Positions 1-6,424 of a stretch of 23,466 bases of DNA are shown piece after piece. Position 1 is the first letter of the stretch. Every line of letters begins with the position of its first letter. The DNA comes from Actinotignum schaalii_C (GTDB lineage Bacteria; Actinomycetota; Actinomycetes; Actinomycetales; Actinomycetaceae). The notes beneath the pieces are model-generated. The model did not search any database and was not told the origin of the DNA. It saw only the letters and a list, made by a program, of their open reading frames with translations. The DNA lies in NCBI RefSeq assembly GCF_034119425.1, contig NZ_JAWUEL010000031.1, positions 1 to 23,466 of the forward strand, read 5' to 3'. The position numbers and the translations under genes were made by a program.

Positions 1-10
1 AGGAAGCAAG

Positions 11-37
11 CTTATTGAGGTACTCGAGCTCAATAAG
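11..37. repeat. Perfect 9-bp inverted repeat, function unknown
   Basis: The arms CTTATTGAG (11-19) and CTCAATAAG (29-37) are exact reverse complements around a 9-nt spacer that contains the palindrome CTCGAG. No T-tract follows, so a classical terminator is not supported. It could be a recombinase or regulator site, or the tail hairpin of a gene that ends before the window. Confidence 0.45.
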
Positions 38-76
38 GCTGACTTTTCGTTGCTATGGCAGGGCAAACCCCGGATA

Positions 77-112
77 TAAGACCCACCATTTGTCTATTAG
101 CCCCTTTTCTTT
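77..112 (+). repeat. Copy 1 of a 36-bp repeat also present inverted at the window end
   Basis: This stretch matches the reverse complement of 23381-23416 at 30 of 36 positions by hand alignment, including an unbroken 11-nt block TTTGTCTATTA and a CCCC block. It contains AGAC and GTCT half-sites 9 bp apart, so its core is partly palindromic. The similarity does not continue clearly on either side. It may be a dispersed intergenic element or an insertion-sequence end; neither is proven. Confidence 0.5.
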
Positions 113-200
113 ACGCGCTTTTATTTTTTACGCCGCCGCCGCGCCTGCCGCTGGCGGCCCTGCCCGACTCTCAACGTTCGCTAGCTCACGGCGCCGGGGT

Positions 201-230
201 TTGCGCGCCCGCGCGCTAGCCGGGTAGTAT
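201..230 (+). promoter_or_regulatory. Candidate promoter of tRNA-Thr
   Basis: A -35-like TTGCGC (201-206) and a -10-like TAGTAT (225-230) are separated by 18 bp. Transcription would start near 237 and give a leader of about 46 nt before the tRNA at 283. The same TTGCGC hexamer appears in the padR promoter region. This is a motif-based inference. Confidence 0.45.
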
Positions 231-282
231 GCATCTGTTGCCTTGTGAACTGGCCGCCCGTGCGGCTAGCCGCGGGTAGCGT

Positions 283-358
283 GCCACCTTAGCTCAGTCG
301 GCAGAGCGATTCACTCGTAATGAATAGGTCGAGAGTTCGATTCTCTCAGGTGGCTCCA
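283..358 (+). tRNA. tRNA-Thr (anticodon CGT)
   Basis: A full cloverleaf can be folded by hand. The acceptor arm is GCCACCT (283-289) with AGGTGGC (348-354). The D stem is GCTC/GAGC. The anticodon stem is ATTCA/TGAAT around loop CTCGTAA, with CGT at 316-318. The T stem is GAGAG/CTCTC with loop TTCGATT. The discriminator is T and the CCA is encoded (356-358). It reads ACG threonine codons. Confidence 0.97.
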
Positions 359-359
359 G

Positions 360-833
360 TTAGTGTTTATGAATCAGCCGCCCGCAGATAGCCACTGCGA
401 GAGGAACCGCGAAAAGCAGAAGTACCCCAAGAGATATCGGTGGCATCTCAAGTGCGTGTGGGAACAGTGCGCCACCGGCGGTTGGGAAATATAACAACAA
501 GCCCAACGTAATGCTGGAAAGTGTCGCGAAGAGCGACAGGCCGTGTCTACGAGTAAGTCTTCCAACGAAGGCAAAAGATATGAGCGTGAGTAACATGCAA
601 GCTACTACCAGAGCAGTGATGACGCCGCTCCTGAGGAAGAAGCTGGCCAATATGGTCAGGAAGCTCATTTCTAATACCGACGTGAAAGAGGCAGTAGCCG
701 CACTCGTTTCCGCTACGCAGTAAAATAACCCGACGGCAACAAGCTGAGAACAACCTATGAGTGTCAAATACTTGACGAGGGTCGTGATTTTCAGTGGGAA
801 TGGTGGGCGATGCTCGAAAATGCACTCGTTCAT
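360..833 (-). CDS. Small multi-pass membrane protein, family not recognised
   Basis: This 157-residue protein is dominated by hydrophobic stretches, giving about four or five predicted membrane segments (roughly residues 20-42, 53-75, 77-92, 101-121 and 134-152). Short charged connectors such as RLTRRHG (about residues 91-97) separate them. The start is well supported: a strong Shine-Dalgarno GGGGAGGTG lies a few bases before the ATG at 833. The stop codon is 1 nt from the encoded CCA of the convergent tRNA-Thr, so the two genes abut tail to tail. I do not recognise a family and assign no function. Its position beside a tRNA gene and a decayed ATPase gene suggests accessory DNA. Confidence 0.65.
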   Translation of the reverse strand: MNECIFEHRPPFPLKITTLVKYLTLIGCSQLVAVGLFYCVAETSAATASFTSVLEMSFLTILASFFLRSGVITALVVACMLLTLISFAFVGRLTRRHGLSLFATLSSITLGLLLYFPTAGGALFPHALEMPPISLGVLLLFAVPLAVAICGRLIHKH

Positions 834-872
834 ATCTCACCTCCCCATCATTGCGCACTTTACCGTTGCGCA

Positions 873-1238
873 TCACCGTTGGGCTAGAGTAAACGCCCGC
901 TTAAGCGCAGCCAAGGGTGCGACCAGCACGCCGTCGTCGCGCCGATAAGCCACTTGAGTTCCCGTGACCACAAGCAGAAATGCGGGTTCGCCCTCGTGGG
1001 AGGTATTGATCCGTTGTGCGAGCTTTTTGAGGTTGCCGGCAGCTTGGTCGATTGACTGTTCCTCAAGTTTCACCTCAACCAAGGCCCAGTGTCCATCATC
1101 TAATACCAGGACGGCGTCGGCCTCTAAAGCTGTTTTATCGCGATAGTGATAGACCTGATCGCCTAAGGCGTCAACATAAACCCGTCGACCATGCGCGCAC
1201 GGCGATTCGAAAAGAAGCCCAAAAGTTTCTCAATCGGT
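873..1238 (-). pseudogene. C-terminal remnant of a DUF4143-type ATPase
   Basis: Reading the minus strand from 1238 to the TGA at 873-875 gives about 121 open residues that resemble the C-terminal end of the AAA ATPase/DUF4143 family. An LGFFFES-like motif comes first, then YHYRDK, then LEADAVL and a W-A-L-V-E-V-K-L strand (the PD-(D/E)XK-like core), then a VAYRRDDGVLVAPL ending. An in-frame TAA lies just upstream (1239-1241). The ATPase half with its Walker motifs is missing, and I could not find it in another frame nearby. The only start-like codon inside is a TTG in the middle of the conserved core. I therefore call it a truncated relic, not a 69-residue gene. Such ATPases occur in mobile or accessory regions. 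Confidence 0.7.
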
Positions 1239-1543
1239 TAAAAGTTGCTTTGGGGTGGCGCTGAGCATAACGGTAGCTAGTGGTGTAACGCAGAGATTAG
1301 ATAAGGCGGGTTGAAAAGCCGCCCATATGGATAGCCCTCCTTTCACTACGTTATCGCATGTCAACACGCCAATTGTGCAAGTTGGACCGTTGTGGGGGTG
1401 GCACGGATGCCCACGGCCCACCCAAGATCCAGCTACCCGACCCGGTAGCCACTCGCCAGCGCGTCTATAATTCTTGCATTAGTAACGTTATTGGGAACTT
1501 GAAGGTTATCCGGAACCGGGAACCCATGGAAGGCACTGGTGGC
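1239..1543. other. Gene-free stretch with an orphan translation start
   Basis: No convincing gene is seen here. On the minus strand a strong Shine-Dalgarno GGAGG (1336-1340) sits 9 nt before an ATG at 1326, but the frame closes after nine codons. A TTGACA hexamer lies upstream at 1359-1364 on the same strand. This may be the start of a gene lost to deletion, possibly tied to the relic downstream. The plus-strand frame entering the next gene is open from 1358, but that extension has no recognisable homology. Confidence 0.35.
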
Positions 1544-2452
1544 ATGGCACGCGGCAAAGCGATTGAGCTGTTCTTGGTGGATGGCACGCCCGGCGGGATC
1601 ATGACGGCAAGCATCGCGGACTGGACGGGCGTCGTCGTATCTGCACGTCGCGACCAATTATCGGAACTGCTGCGGCGCGAGGATGCCCACGGTAACGGCG
1701 TCTATCTCCTCCTCGGTGCGGACCCGGACGCTATCGACAACACCTGGTGCTATATCGGCAAAACCGAAAATTTCAGCGAGCGCCTGCGCACTCACGACCA
1801 GCGCAAACCGCAGTGGAACCGGGTCGTCATTATCGGCAGCATGCAAAAATCTTTTAATGAAGGGCATTGGGGCTACCTGGAGTCGCGCCTCGTGGATATT
1901 GCTCAGGCGGCCGAACGTTGCTCCATGCCCGATAATAAGCAGGTCCCGCGGCTGCGCAAGCTTTCGGAGGGGCAGCAGGCCTCGGCGGAATCTTTCCTGG
2001 ACAACGTCAAGGTTATTCTTCCGATTCTCGGCGTGAATGTGCTGCGTTCGCGCTCAACAATCCCCGCGGCTCCCGCTCCTGAAACGCCCGCCGCCACCTC
2101 CACGCTCTTCCATCTGCGCCAGGCCAATAAAGGTGTTGATGCCACGATGCAGCTGGTGGATGGCGAGTATTTCGTTCTCAAAGGTTCGCGCGTCGTCGCC
2201 GAATGGCACTTGCGCGGCGCCTCCGAATCGACGCTGCGTTCCTACACCAACTACGCCGCGCTGCATCACAAGCTCGTCGACGATGGTTCCATAAAACTTT
2301 CCGACGGCACCGCGGTTCTCACCCGCGATATTGCTTTCGGCTCGCCTTCCACCGCGGCCTCGGTGATCCTGGGGCGCTCCTCGAACGGCCGGCGCGAATG
2401 GCTCGCGGATGACGGCCGCACGTTTGGTGAATGGGAAGCGGATAACGCCTAG
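1544..2452 (+). CDS. GIY-YIG nuclease-like protein with DUF4357 domain
   Basis: From ATG 1544 the product is 302 residues. A N-terminal beta-strand region begins MARGKAIELFLVDG. A GIY-YIG-type core follows (about residues 50-90) with NGVYLLLG, CYIGKT and F-x-x-RL-x-x-H motifs, then a helical segment with YLESRL (about 108-113). The C-terminal DUF4357 module (about 200-300) contains VLKGSRV, SPSTAASVILGRS and RREW. GIY-YIG folds cut or bind DNA, but in DUF4357 proteins the catalytic set is often degenerate and the role is unknown. The frame is open back to an ATG at 1358, but the family begins at MARGK, so I chose 1544 (an AAGG lies about 10 nt upstream; 1526 is an alternative). It ends just before a GC-rich hairpin. 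It sits among accessory-looking genes, so a role in defence or mobile DNA is possible but unproven. Confidence 0.8.
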   Translation: MARGKAIELFLVDGTPGGIMTASIADWTGVVVSARRDQLSELLRREDAHGNGVYLLLGADPDAIDNTWCYIGKTENFSERLRTHDQRKPQWNRVVIIGSMQKSFNEGHWGYLESRLVDIAQAAERCSMPDNKQVPRLRKLSEGQQASAESFLDNVKVILPILGVNVLRSRSTIPAAPAPETPAATSTLFHLRQANKGVDATMQLVDGEYFVLKGSRVVAEWHLRGASESTLRSYTNYAALHHKLVDDGSIKLSDGTAVLTRDIAFGSPSTAASVILGRSSNGRREWLADDGRTFGEWEADNA

Positions 2453-2456
2453 GGAC

Positions 2457-2472
2457 GCGCGCGGGTGCGCGC
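2457..2472 (+). terminator. GC-rich hairpin after the GIY-YIG gene
   Basis: GCGCGC (2457-2462) and GCGCGC (2467-2472) pair perfectly around a GGGT loop, 4 bp after the stop codon. There is no T-tract, as often happens in actinobacteria. The same loop occurs in the hairpin after regX3. Confidence 0.4.
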
Positions 2473-2482
2473 CATAGTAGTA

Positions 2483-2544
2483 CGACGACGCCGCGCCTGC
2501 CGCGCCGCGTGCCCGCTTGGCTATCACCGCAACCCGCCCGGTGC
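2483..2544 (+). repeat. 62-bp dispersed repeat, copy A
   Basis: This stretch aligns without gaps to 6307-6368 in the same orientation. I count five substitutions in 62 positions (2501, 2508, 2516, 2522, 2542). It begins with CGACGACGCCGCGCCTG and includes ATCACCGCAACCCGCCCGG. It lies between the GIY-YIG hairpin and the 3' end of the cystine transporter ATPase gene. A shorter match (about 20 of 22) to its left end is at 130-151. Confidence 0.8.
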
Positions 2545-2565
2545 CGCAAGTCGCGCGCCGTGCTC

Positions 2566-3312
2566 CTACAAATTCTCTGACGGGTCGTACACCGATAGGA
2601 ATTTCACGATGCGCTCGTTCTTCGAGGTGAAGAAATCTTCCGGGGCGCCCTCGTACTGGATGTGGCCCGCGTCCAAGAAAACCACCTGGTCTGCCACGCG
2701 TCTGGTGAAATTCATATCGTGGCTCACCACGATGAGGCCCTGCCCCTGGCTGGCCAGTTCAGATAGAACCTTGGAAACCTCGGCGGCGAGCTCCGGGTCC
2801 AGCGCGGAGGTAGGCTCATCGCATAGAAGATACTTCGGGCGCATCGCTAGCGCTCGGGCGATTGCTGCCCGCTGGGCCTGGCCGCCAGAAAGCTCGGCAG
2901 GATAAGCATCTGTTTTCGCGCTGAGGCCAACCCGCTCAAGTAATAACTCGCCGTCAGCGCGCGCGGCTTTCTGGTCTTTTCCGTGCAGCCGCGGGGCGAG
3001 TTCAACGTTCTCGCGGACAGTCAGGTGCGGGAATAGATGAAAACCCTGGAAGACCATGGCAGAGTGCGAACGAATTTTTTCCTTATCTGCGCGTGTTACC
3101 TGGGTGGGGAAGGTCAGTGAGAAATCCTCAACCCTGATGTGCCCGGAATTTGGGACCTCCAGCAGGTTCAGAGTGCGTAGCAGCGTGGATTTACCGGAGC
3201 CGGATGGGCCCACGATCACGGTGGTCTTGCCGGGTGAAAAGCTCGCGGTCACGCCTGCTAAGGCGTGGGTATCACTGCCGAAGGTTTTAGTTAGGTCTTT
3301 TATCTCAATCAT
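2566..3312 (-). CDS. ATP-binding subunit of a polar amino acid (cystine-type) ABC transporter
   Basis: This 248-residue protein powers import by hydrolysing ATP on the cytoplasmic face of the permease. Walker A GPSGSGKST is at 35-43, the Q-loop glutamine at 89, the signature LSGGQ at 141-145, Walker B YLLCDE at 161-166, and a switch histidine in VVSHD near 197. Length and motifs fit the GlnQ/HisP/TcyC group. Its start overlaps the end of the permease gene by 8 bp and a GGTGA precedes the ATG, pointing to translational coupling. It is the last gene of the minus-strand module. No clear terminator follows; instead repeat copy A lies about 20 bp downstream. Cystine as substrate is inferred from the binding protein and the PLP enzyme upstream. 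Confidence 0.9.
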   Translation of the reverse strand: MIEIKDLTKTFGSDTHALAGVTASFSPGKTTVIVGPSGSGKSTLLRTLNLLEVPNSGHIRVEDFSLTFPTQVTRADKEKIRSHSAMVFQGFHLFPHLTVRENVELAPRLHGKDQKAARADGELLLERVGLSAKTDAYPAELSGGQAQRAAIARALAMRPKYLLCDEPTSALDPELAAEVSKVLSELASQGQGLIVVSHDMNFTRRVADQVVFLDAGHIQYEGAPEDFFTSKNERIVKFLSVYDPSENL

Positions 3313-3973
3313 TTTTCACCACGTACTTAGAGGTTGTCTTTTCCAGGTATGCCTGCAGCCATGACAGCAGCGTGCAGATTGCGAGGTAAATCGCCGCGAC
3401 TTCAACGTAAAGTATCAAGGGTTCATAGACGCGCGCGGTGATCTGCTGGCCGATCTGGAAAACGTCGGAAATAGTGATGACGGAGGCTAACGAGGTTGAT
3501 TTCACCAGGTTCACGAATTCGTTGCTGATAGAGGGCAGTGCGATTCGCCAGATCTGCGGGCCAATGATGTGCCGCAGTGTTTGCCAATGTGTCAGCCGCA
3601 AAGTGGCGGCGGCCTCCCATTGGCCGGACGGGATGGAGAGCTGTGCTCCGCGGATTCCCTCGGAGATATACGCGCCGGTGTTGAGCGAGAAGGTGATGAT
3701 CGCGGCCAGCCAGGCCGATAGCGTGATGCCTACCTTGGGCAGCCCGAAAAAGACAATAAATAGCTGTACGAGAAGCGGGGTGCCGCGGAAAATCCACACG
3801 TAGAACCACGCTATGGCCCGAGCTATCCGGCTCTTAGATAGCCGCAGCTGGGCGGTAACGATGCCCAGCACGAGCGCTATCGCGAAAGAAATGAGGGAAA
3901 GCGGAATCGTAACTTTTAACGTGGCCGCTAAGAGTTGCGGAAAAGACTCGAGCCATAGCGTGATTGTATTCAT
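3305..3973 (-). CDS. Permease subunit of a polar amino acid (cystine-type) ABC transporter
   Basis: This 222-residue HisM/TcyB-like permease has about five membrane segments. The first follows the N-terminus at residues 17-40 and the last is near 190-207. The conserved EAA loop, which docks to the ATPase, is visible around residues 115-155 (EGIRGA, then GQWEAA, ending in a NEFVNLVK-type segment). Only one permease gene is present, so the channel is probably a homodimer. AAAGG lies about 8 nt before the ATG. The gene begins 19 bp after the binding-protein gene and overlaps the ATPase gene by 8 bp, which fits one transcript. Confidence 0.9.
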   Translation of the reverse strand: MNTITLWLESFPQLLAATLKVTIPLSLISFAIALVLGIVTAQLRLSKSRIARAIAWFYVWIFRGTPLLVQLFIVFFGLPKVGITLSAWLAAIITFSLNTGAYISEGIRGAQLSIPSGQWEAAATLRLTHWQTLRHIIGPQIWRIALPSISNEFVNLVKSTSLASVITISDVFQIGQQITARVYEPLILYVEVAAIYLAICTLLSWLQAYLEKTTSKYVVKND

Positions 3974-3992
3974 GACGTACCTTTATGTGGGC

Positions 3993-4772
3993 TTAGTTAG
4001 GCGAAATATCTTCGCCGATGTACTTCTCGAAAATCTGTGCGTAGGAGCCATTGCTGAGGCCCTTCGCAATAGATTCGTTCAGCTTTTCCTTGAGGGGATC
4101 AGCGCCCTTGGCCAGCATGACCGAAATCTGTACCGGATCGCCGCCGGGAACTTTGATGCCGTCCAGATTGGTAGCGGTGGTCTTCTTCAGGAAGTCAGAA
4201 ACCGTCACAACGTCGTTAACTGTGCAGTCTGCCTGGCCGTTAATGACCAGCTGGGTTGATTCCGAAAAACCTTGGGTGGGAACGATCTCGGCGCCAGCTG
4301 CGGCGGCAGTTTGGCCGTAGTCAGAAGACGGCGTCTGGGCGCACTTCTTGCCTTTCAGGTCTTCTAGTTTGGTAATGCCGGCGCCCTTTTTCACCAGAAT
4401 CTCGGAACGAGAAATAGCGTAGGGTGCGGTGAAATCATATTTCTTCCGGCGTTCTTCGGTCGGGTTAATGTTATTGATGACGATGTCATACTTACCGGTG
4501 TCAAGGCCGGCGATGAGGGAATCCCATTTTGTCTCAACGAATTCGGGTTCAACGCCAAGGTCTTGGGCTATGAGCTTGGCGATCTCCACTTCAAAGCCCA
4601 CCAGCTTGCCTGTCTTATCATGGTAGCCGTAAGGCACGAACGTGCCTTCGATACCTACTTTGATTTTTCCAGTTTCTTTGATCTGGGCGAGCGAATCTTT
4701 TTCGGCTCCGCAACCGCTCAAGACGGTCACAGCGGCAAGGCCGGCAGCCAGCACCTTAAATATTTTCTTCAT
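3993..4772 (-). CDS. Cystine-type amino acid-binding lipoprotein
   Basis: This 259-residue family 3 solute-binding protein has a lipoprotein signal peptide: lysines at 2-3, a hydrophobic core, and lipobox LSGC with C21 as the lipidated cysteine. The mature part opens with KIKVGIEGTFVPYGYHD, then GKLVGFEVEIAK, FVETKWDSLIAGLD and YDIVINN. These blocks look most like the FliY/TcyA cystine-binding subgroup. The protein should sit on the outer membrane face and hand ligand to the permease encoded 19 bp downstream. AAGGGAA precedes the start and is duplicated upstream. The gene lies 88 bp after a Cys/Met PLP enzyme gene on the same strand, which supports a sulfur amino acid ligand. Another polar amino acid cannot be ruled out. 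Confidence 0.88.
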   Translation of the reverse strand: MKKIFKVLAAGLAAVTVLSGCGAEKDSLAQIKETGKIKVGIEGTFVPYGYHDKTGKLVGFEVEIAKLIAQDLGVEPEFVETKWDSLIAGLDTGKYDIVINNINPTEERRKKYDFTAPYAISRSEILVKKGAGITKLEDLKGKKCAQTPSSDYGQTAAAAGAEIVPTQGFSESTQLVINGQADCTVNDVVTVSDFLKKTTATNLDGIKVPGGDPVQISVMLAKGADPLKEKLNESIAKGLSNGSYAQIFEKYIGEDISPN

Positions 4773-4774
4773 TG

Positions 4775-4817
4775 TGGTTCCCTTACTTGATGGTTGGGGT
4801 GATTATGGTTCCCTTAC
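4775..4817 (-). repeat. Duplicated ribosome-binding segment
   Basis: The 12-mer GTAAGGGAACCA (minus strand) occurs at 4775-4786, directly before the binding-protein start, and again at 4806-4817, exactly 31 bp upstream. Both copies carry the purine-rich ribosome site, but only the inner one is placed before a start codon. It looks like a small local duplication. Confidence 0.7.
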
Positions 4818-4860
4818 AGAAGGGTGGAGTAATCAATAGTTCGGGTAATTGATAGTTTCC

Positions 4861-6012
4861 TTAGTTGATATGTGATAGGGCGTTTTCTAGGTCGGCCTTG
4901 AGATCGTGAACGTCCTCGATGCCAACGGATAAGCGCAGCAGGCGATCAGAGATACCTGCCTTTTCGCGTTCTTCCGAGCTCAGATTCTCGTGGATCATGC
5001 TTGCCGGGTGGCAGATGAGAGTTTCCACGGAGCCCAGGGAAACCGCGAAGCGCATAAGCTTCAGATTCTTCGCGAAGGCATGGAAGTCGATACCTTCAGC
5101 GAGCTCGAAGGCGAAGAGCGCGCCGTCGCCCTTCGATTGCCGCGCGTGAATTTCCTTTTCTTTCGCGGAATACCAGCCGGGAGCCAATACCCGCGAAACT
5201 GCTGGGTGATGTTCGAGGTAGTCCCGCAGGATTGCGGCGTTTTCTTGCTGCCGGTCGAGCCTGATAACAAGCGTTTTCAACCCGCGCAGAATCGAATAAG
5301 AATCGAAGGGGGAGAGGGGATTGCCTAGCGCTTTGGAGGCGATTTTCAGGCTGGCGTACCAGGCGTCGTCGTTCGTTAATATGAATCCCGCTAAAACGTC
5401 CGAATGCCCGCCAAAATATTTCGTTCCCGAGTAAACAACGGCATCTGCGCCCAGATCCAAGGGCTTTTGCAGGTATGCGGTAGAGAAGGTGTTATCAACA
5501 ACAACCTTGGCATTAACTTTTTTAGCTAACGACGCGACATGAGAAATATCGGTCACCCGCAGCGTGGGATTGGTGGGCGATTCCAGAAATACCATCGCGG
5601 TATCCTCGGGAATCTCCGTCAACTCGTTGAAATCATCGACGAATTCGGCGGTTATGCCGCGGCGAGCGAAAAATTCGTCCACCAGTAGGAAAGTGCCTCC
5701 GTAAACCGATGAGGTAAGTAAAACCCGATCTCCTGTTGTGAGAGAGGAAAAGACCGTCGCGGTAGCAGCCATCCCGGTGGCAAAAGCCAGCGCGTGCTCG
5801 GCGCCTTCCACGTACGCAACCGCGGATTCCACAGAGCCGCGGGTCGGGTTGGAGCTGCGTTGATATCCGTACGGCCCCGCTGAACCATCGGTGGGTTGCT
5901 CGAAGGTGGAGGCCAAATAAATAGGCGGGATGACCGCGCGGTACTGGTCATCCGGGCGCGATGCGGAGTAATCGTTAACAACTCGGGTGGCAAAAGATAG
6001 GTTTTTAGGCAT
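4861..6012 (-). CDS. Cys/Met metabolism PLP-dependent enzyme (cystathionine gamma-lyase or gamma-synthase type)
   Basis: This is a 383-residue PLP enzyme of the MetB/MetC/cystathionine gamma-lyase fold type I family. Visible motifs are Y-Q-R-S-S-N-P-T-R at 50-58 (phosphate-binding Tyr/Arg), ATGMAA near 78-83, ESPTNPT at 144-150, DNTF at 173-176, and the Schiff-base lysine K198 in SGTKYFGGHSD. The C-terminal domain has SLGSVETLICHPAS. The family includes gamma-synthases, gamma-lyases and homocysteine-forming enzymes that sequence alone does not separate. The adjoining cystine importer favours a lyase role in cystine or cystathionine breakdown, but this is inference. It appears to be the first gene of the minus-strand operon. 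The ATG at 6012 has a poor Shine-Dalgarno, and a perfect palindrome lies 40-55 bp upstream. Confidence 0.88.
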   Translation of the reverse strand: MPKNLSFATRVVNDYSASRPDDQYRAVIPPIYLASTFEQPTDGSAGPYGYQRSSNPTRGSVESAVAYVEGAEHALAFATGMAATATVFSSLTTGDRVLLTSSVYGGTFLLVDEFFARRGITAEFVDDFNELTEIPEDTAMVFLESPTNPTLRVTDISHVASLAKKVNAKVVVDNTFSTAYLQKPLDLGADAVVYSGTKYFGGHSDVLAGFILTNDDAWYASLKIASKALGNPLSPFDSYSILRGLKTLVIRLDRQQENAAILRDYLEHHPAVSRVLAPGWYSAKEKEIHARQSKGDGALFAFELAEGIDFHAFAKNLKLMRFAVSLGSVETLICHPASMIHENLSSEEREKAGISDRLLRLSVGIEDVHDLKADLENALSHIN

Positions 6013-6051
6013 AGTTAATCCATTTTTGGGTGTTTTGGGTGCGTGAAATGA

Positions 6052-6067
6052 CGGATACTGCTATCCG
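6052..6067. promoter_or_regulatory. Palindrome upstream of the PLP enzyme gene
   Basis: CGGATA (6052-6057) and TATCCG (6062-6067) form a perfect inverted repeat with a 4-bp spacer, 40-55 bp before the start of the PLP enzyme gene. The position suits an operator for a sulfur-responsive regulator. It does not match the corynebacterial McbR site (TAGAC-N6-GTCTA). I recognise no SAM or cysteine riboswitch here. Confidence 0.45.
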
Positions 6068-6135
6068 AAAAATAAGGGAATTGTGCCCACTACGGGCGAT
6101 GCGGTGATAAGAATGCGCTAGCTGAATTTAGCGGG

Positions 6136-6167
6136 ACATGCACATTCGCATGCACATACACATGCAG
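6136..6167 (+). other. Alternating purine-pyrimidine tract (CA/CAT-rich)
   Basis: From 6147 to 6167 nearly every step alternates pyrimidine and purine, and the flanking part repeats CATGCACAT-like units. One plus-strand frame reads as a His-Ala-rich peptide (every second residue His), but it is preceded by an in-frame TAG at about 6118 and has no start codon. I treat it as simple-sequence DNA. Confidence 0.5.
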
Positions 6168-6306
6168 GTACCCATAGCCGTGGAGGCGGATACGAATGCA
6201 GCGGTGTTGTAAGCCATGGTCGAAAGGGTAATGGCAAATTGCGCGAGACGCAAACTGAATGAGGAAAACCGTTTGTGGCTTTCAACTCGTTGAGCTGCGG
6301 TAATAG

Positions 6307-6368
6307 CGACGACGCCGCGCCTGCTGCGCCGTGTGCCCGTTTGGCGATCACCGCAACCCGCCCGGCGC
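6307..6368 (+). repeat. 62-bp dispersed repeat, copy B
   Basis: This is the partner of 2483-2544, same orientation, 57 of 62 positions identical. It lies in the intergenic space between the PLP enzyme promoter region and the padR promoter. Together the copies flank exactly the four-gene sulfur module. Confidence 0.8.
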
Positions 6369-6391
6369 ACCTGCTTTCGCTCCAACTCTCC

Positions 6392-6424
6392 CTTGCGCCC
6401 TCGCACCTCTTGCGCCCTCGCACC
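6392..6424 (+). repeat. Two 16-bp tandem repeats before padR
   Basis: CTTGCGCCCTCGCACC occurs at 6392-6407 and again at 6409-6424 with one base between. The second copy contains TTGCGC (6410-6415), the likely -35 hexamer of the padR promoter. The duplication may be accidental or may provide paired binding sites. Confidence 0.75.

Noticed and set aside
15..227. Plus-strand frame of 70 codons before tRNA-Thr
   Set aside because: It has no ATG at the annotated start, no ribosome site, low-complexity Ala/Arg content, and overlaps the likely tRNA promoter and repeat.
1358..1543. Longer start for the GIY-YIG gene
   Set aside because: The extra 62 residues show no family similarity and no Shine-Dalgarno precedes ATG 1358, while the family's typical N-terminus begins at 1544.
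6013..6120. SAM or other sulfur riboswitch upstream of the PLP enzyme gene
   Set aside because: The leader is short and shows only one palindrome; no riboswitch core motif or attenuator was found.
6392..6424. CRISPR-like array
   Set aside because: There are only two 16-bp units with a 1-bp gap; no spacers and no cas genes.
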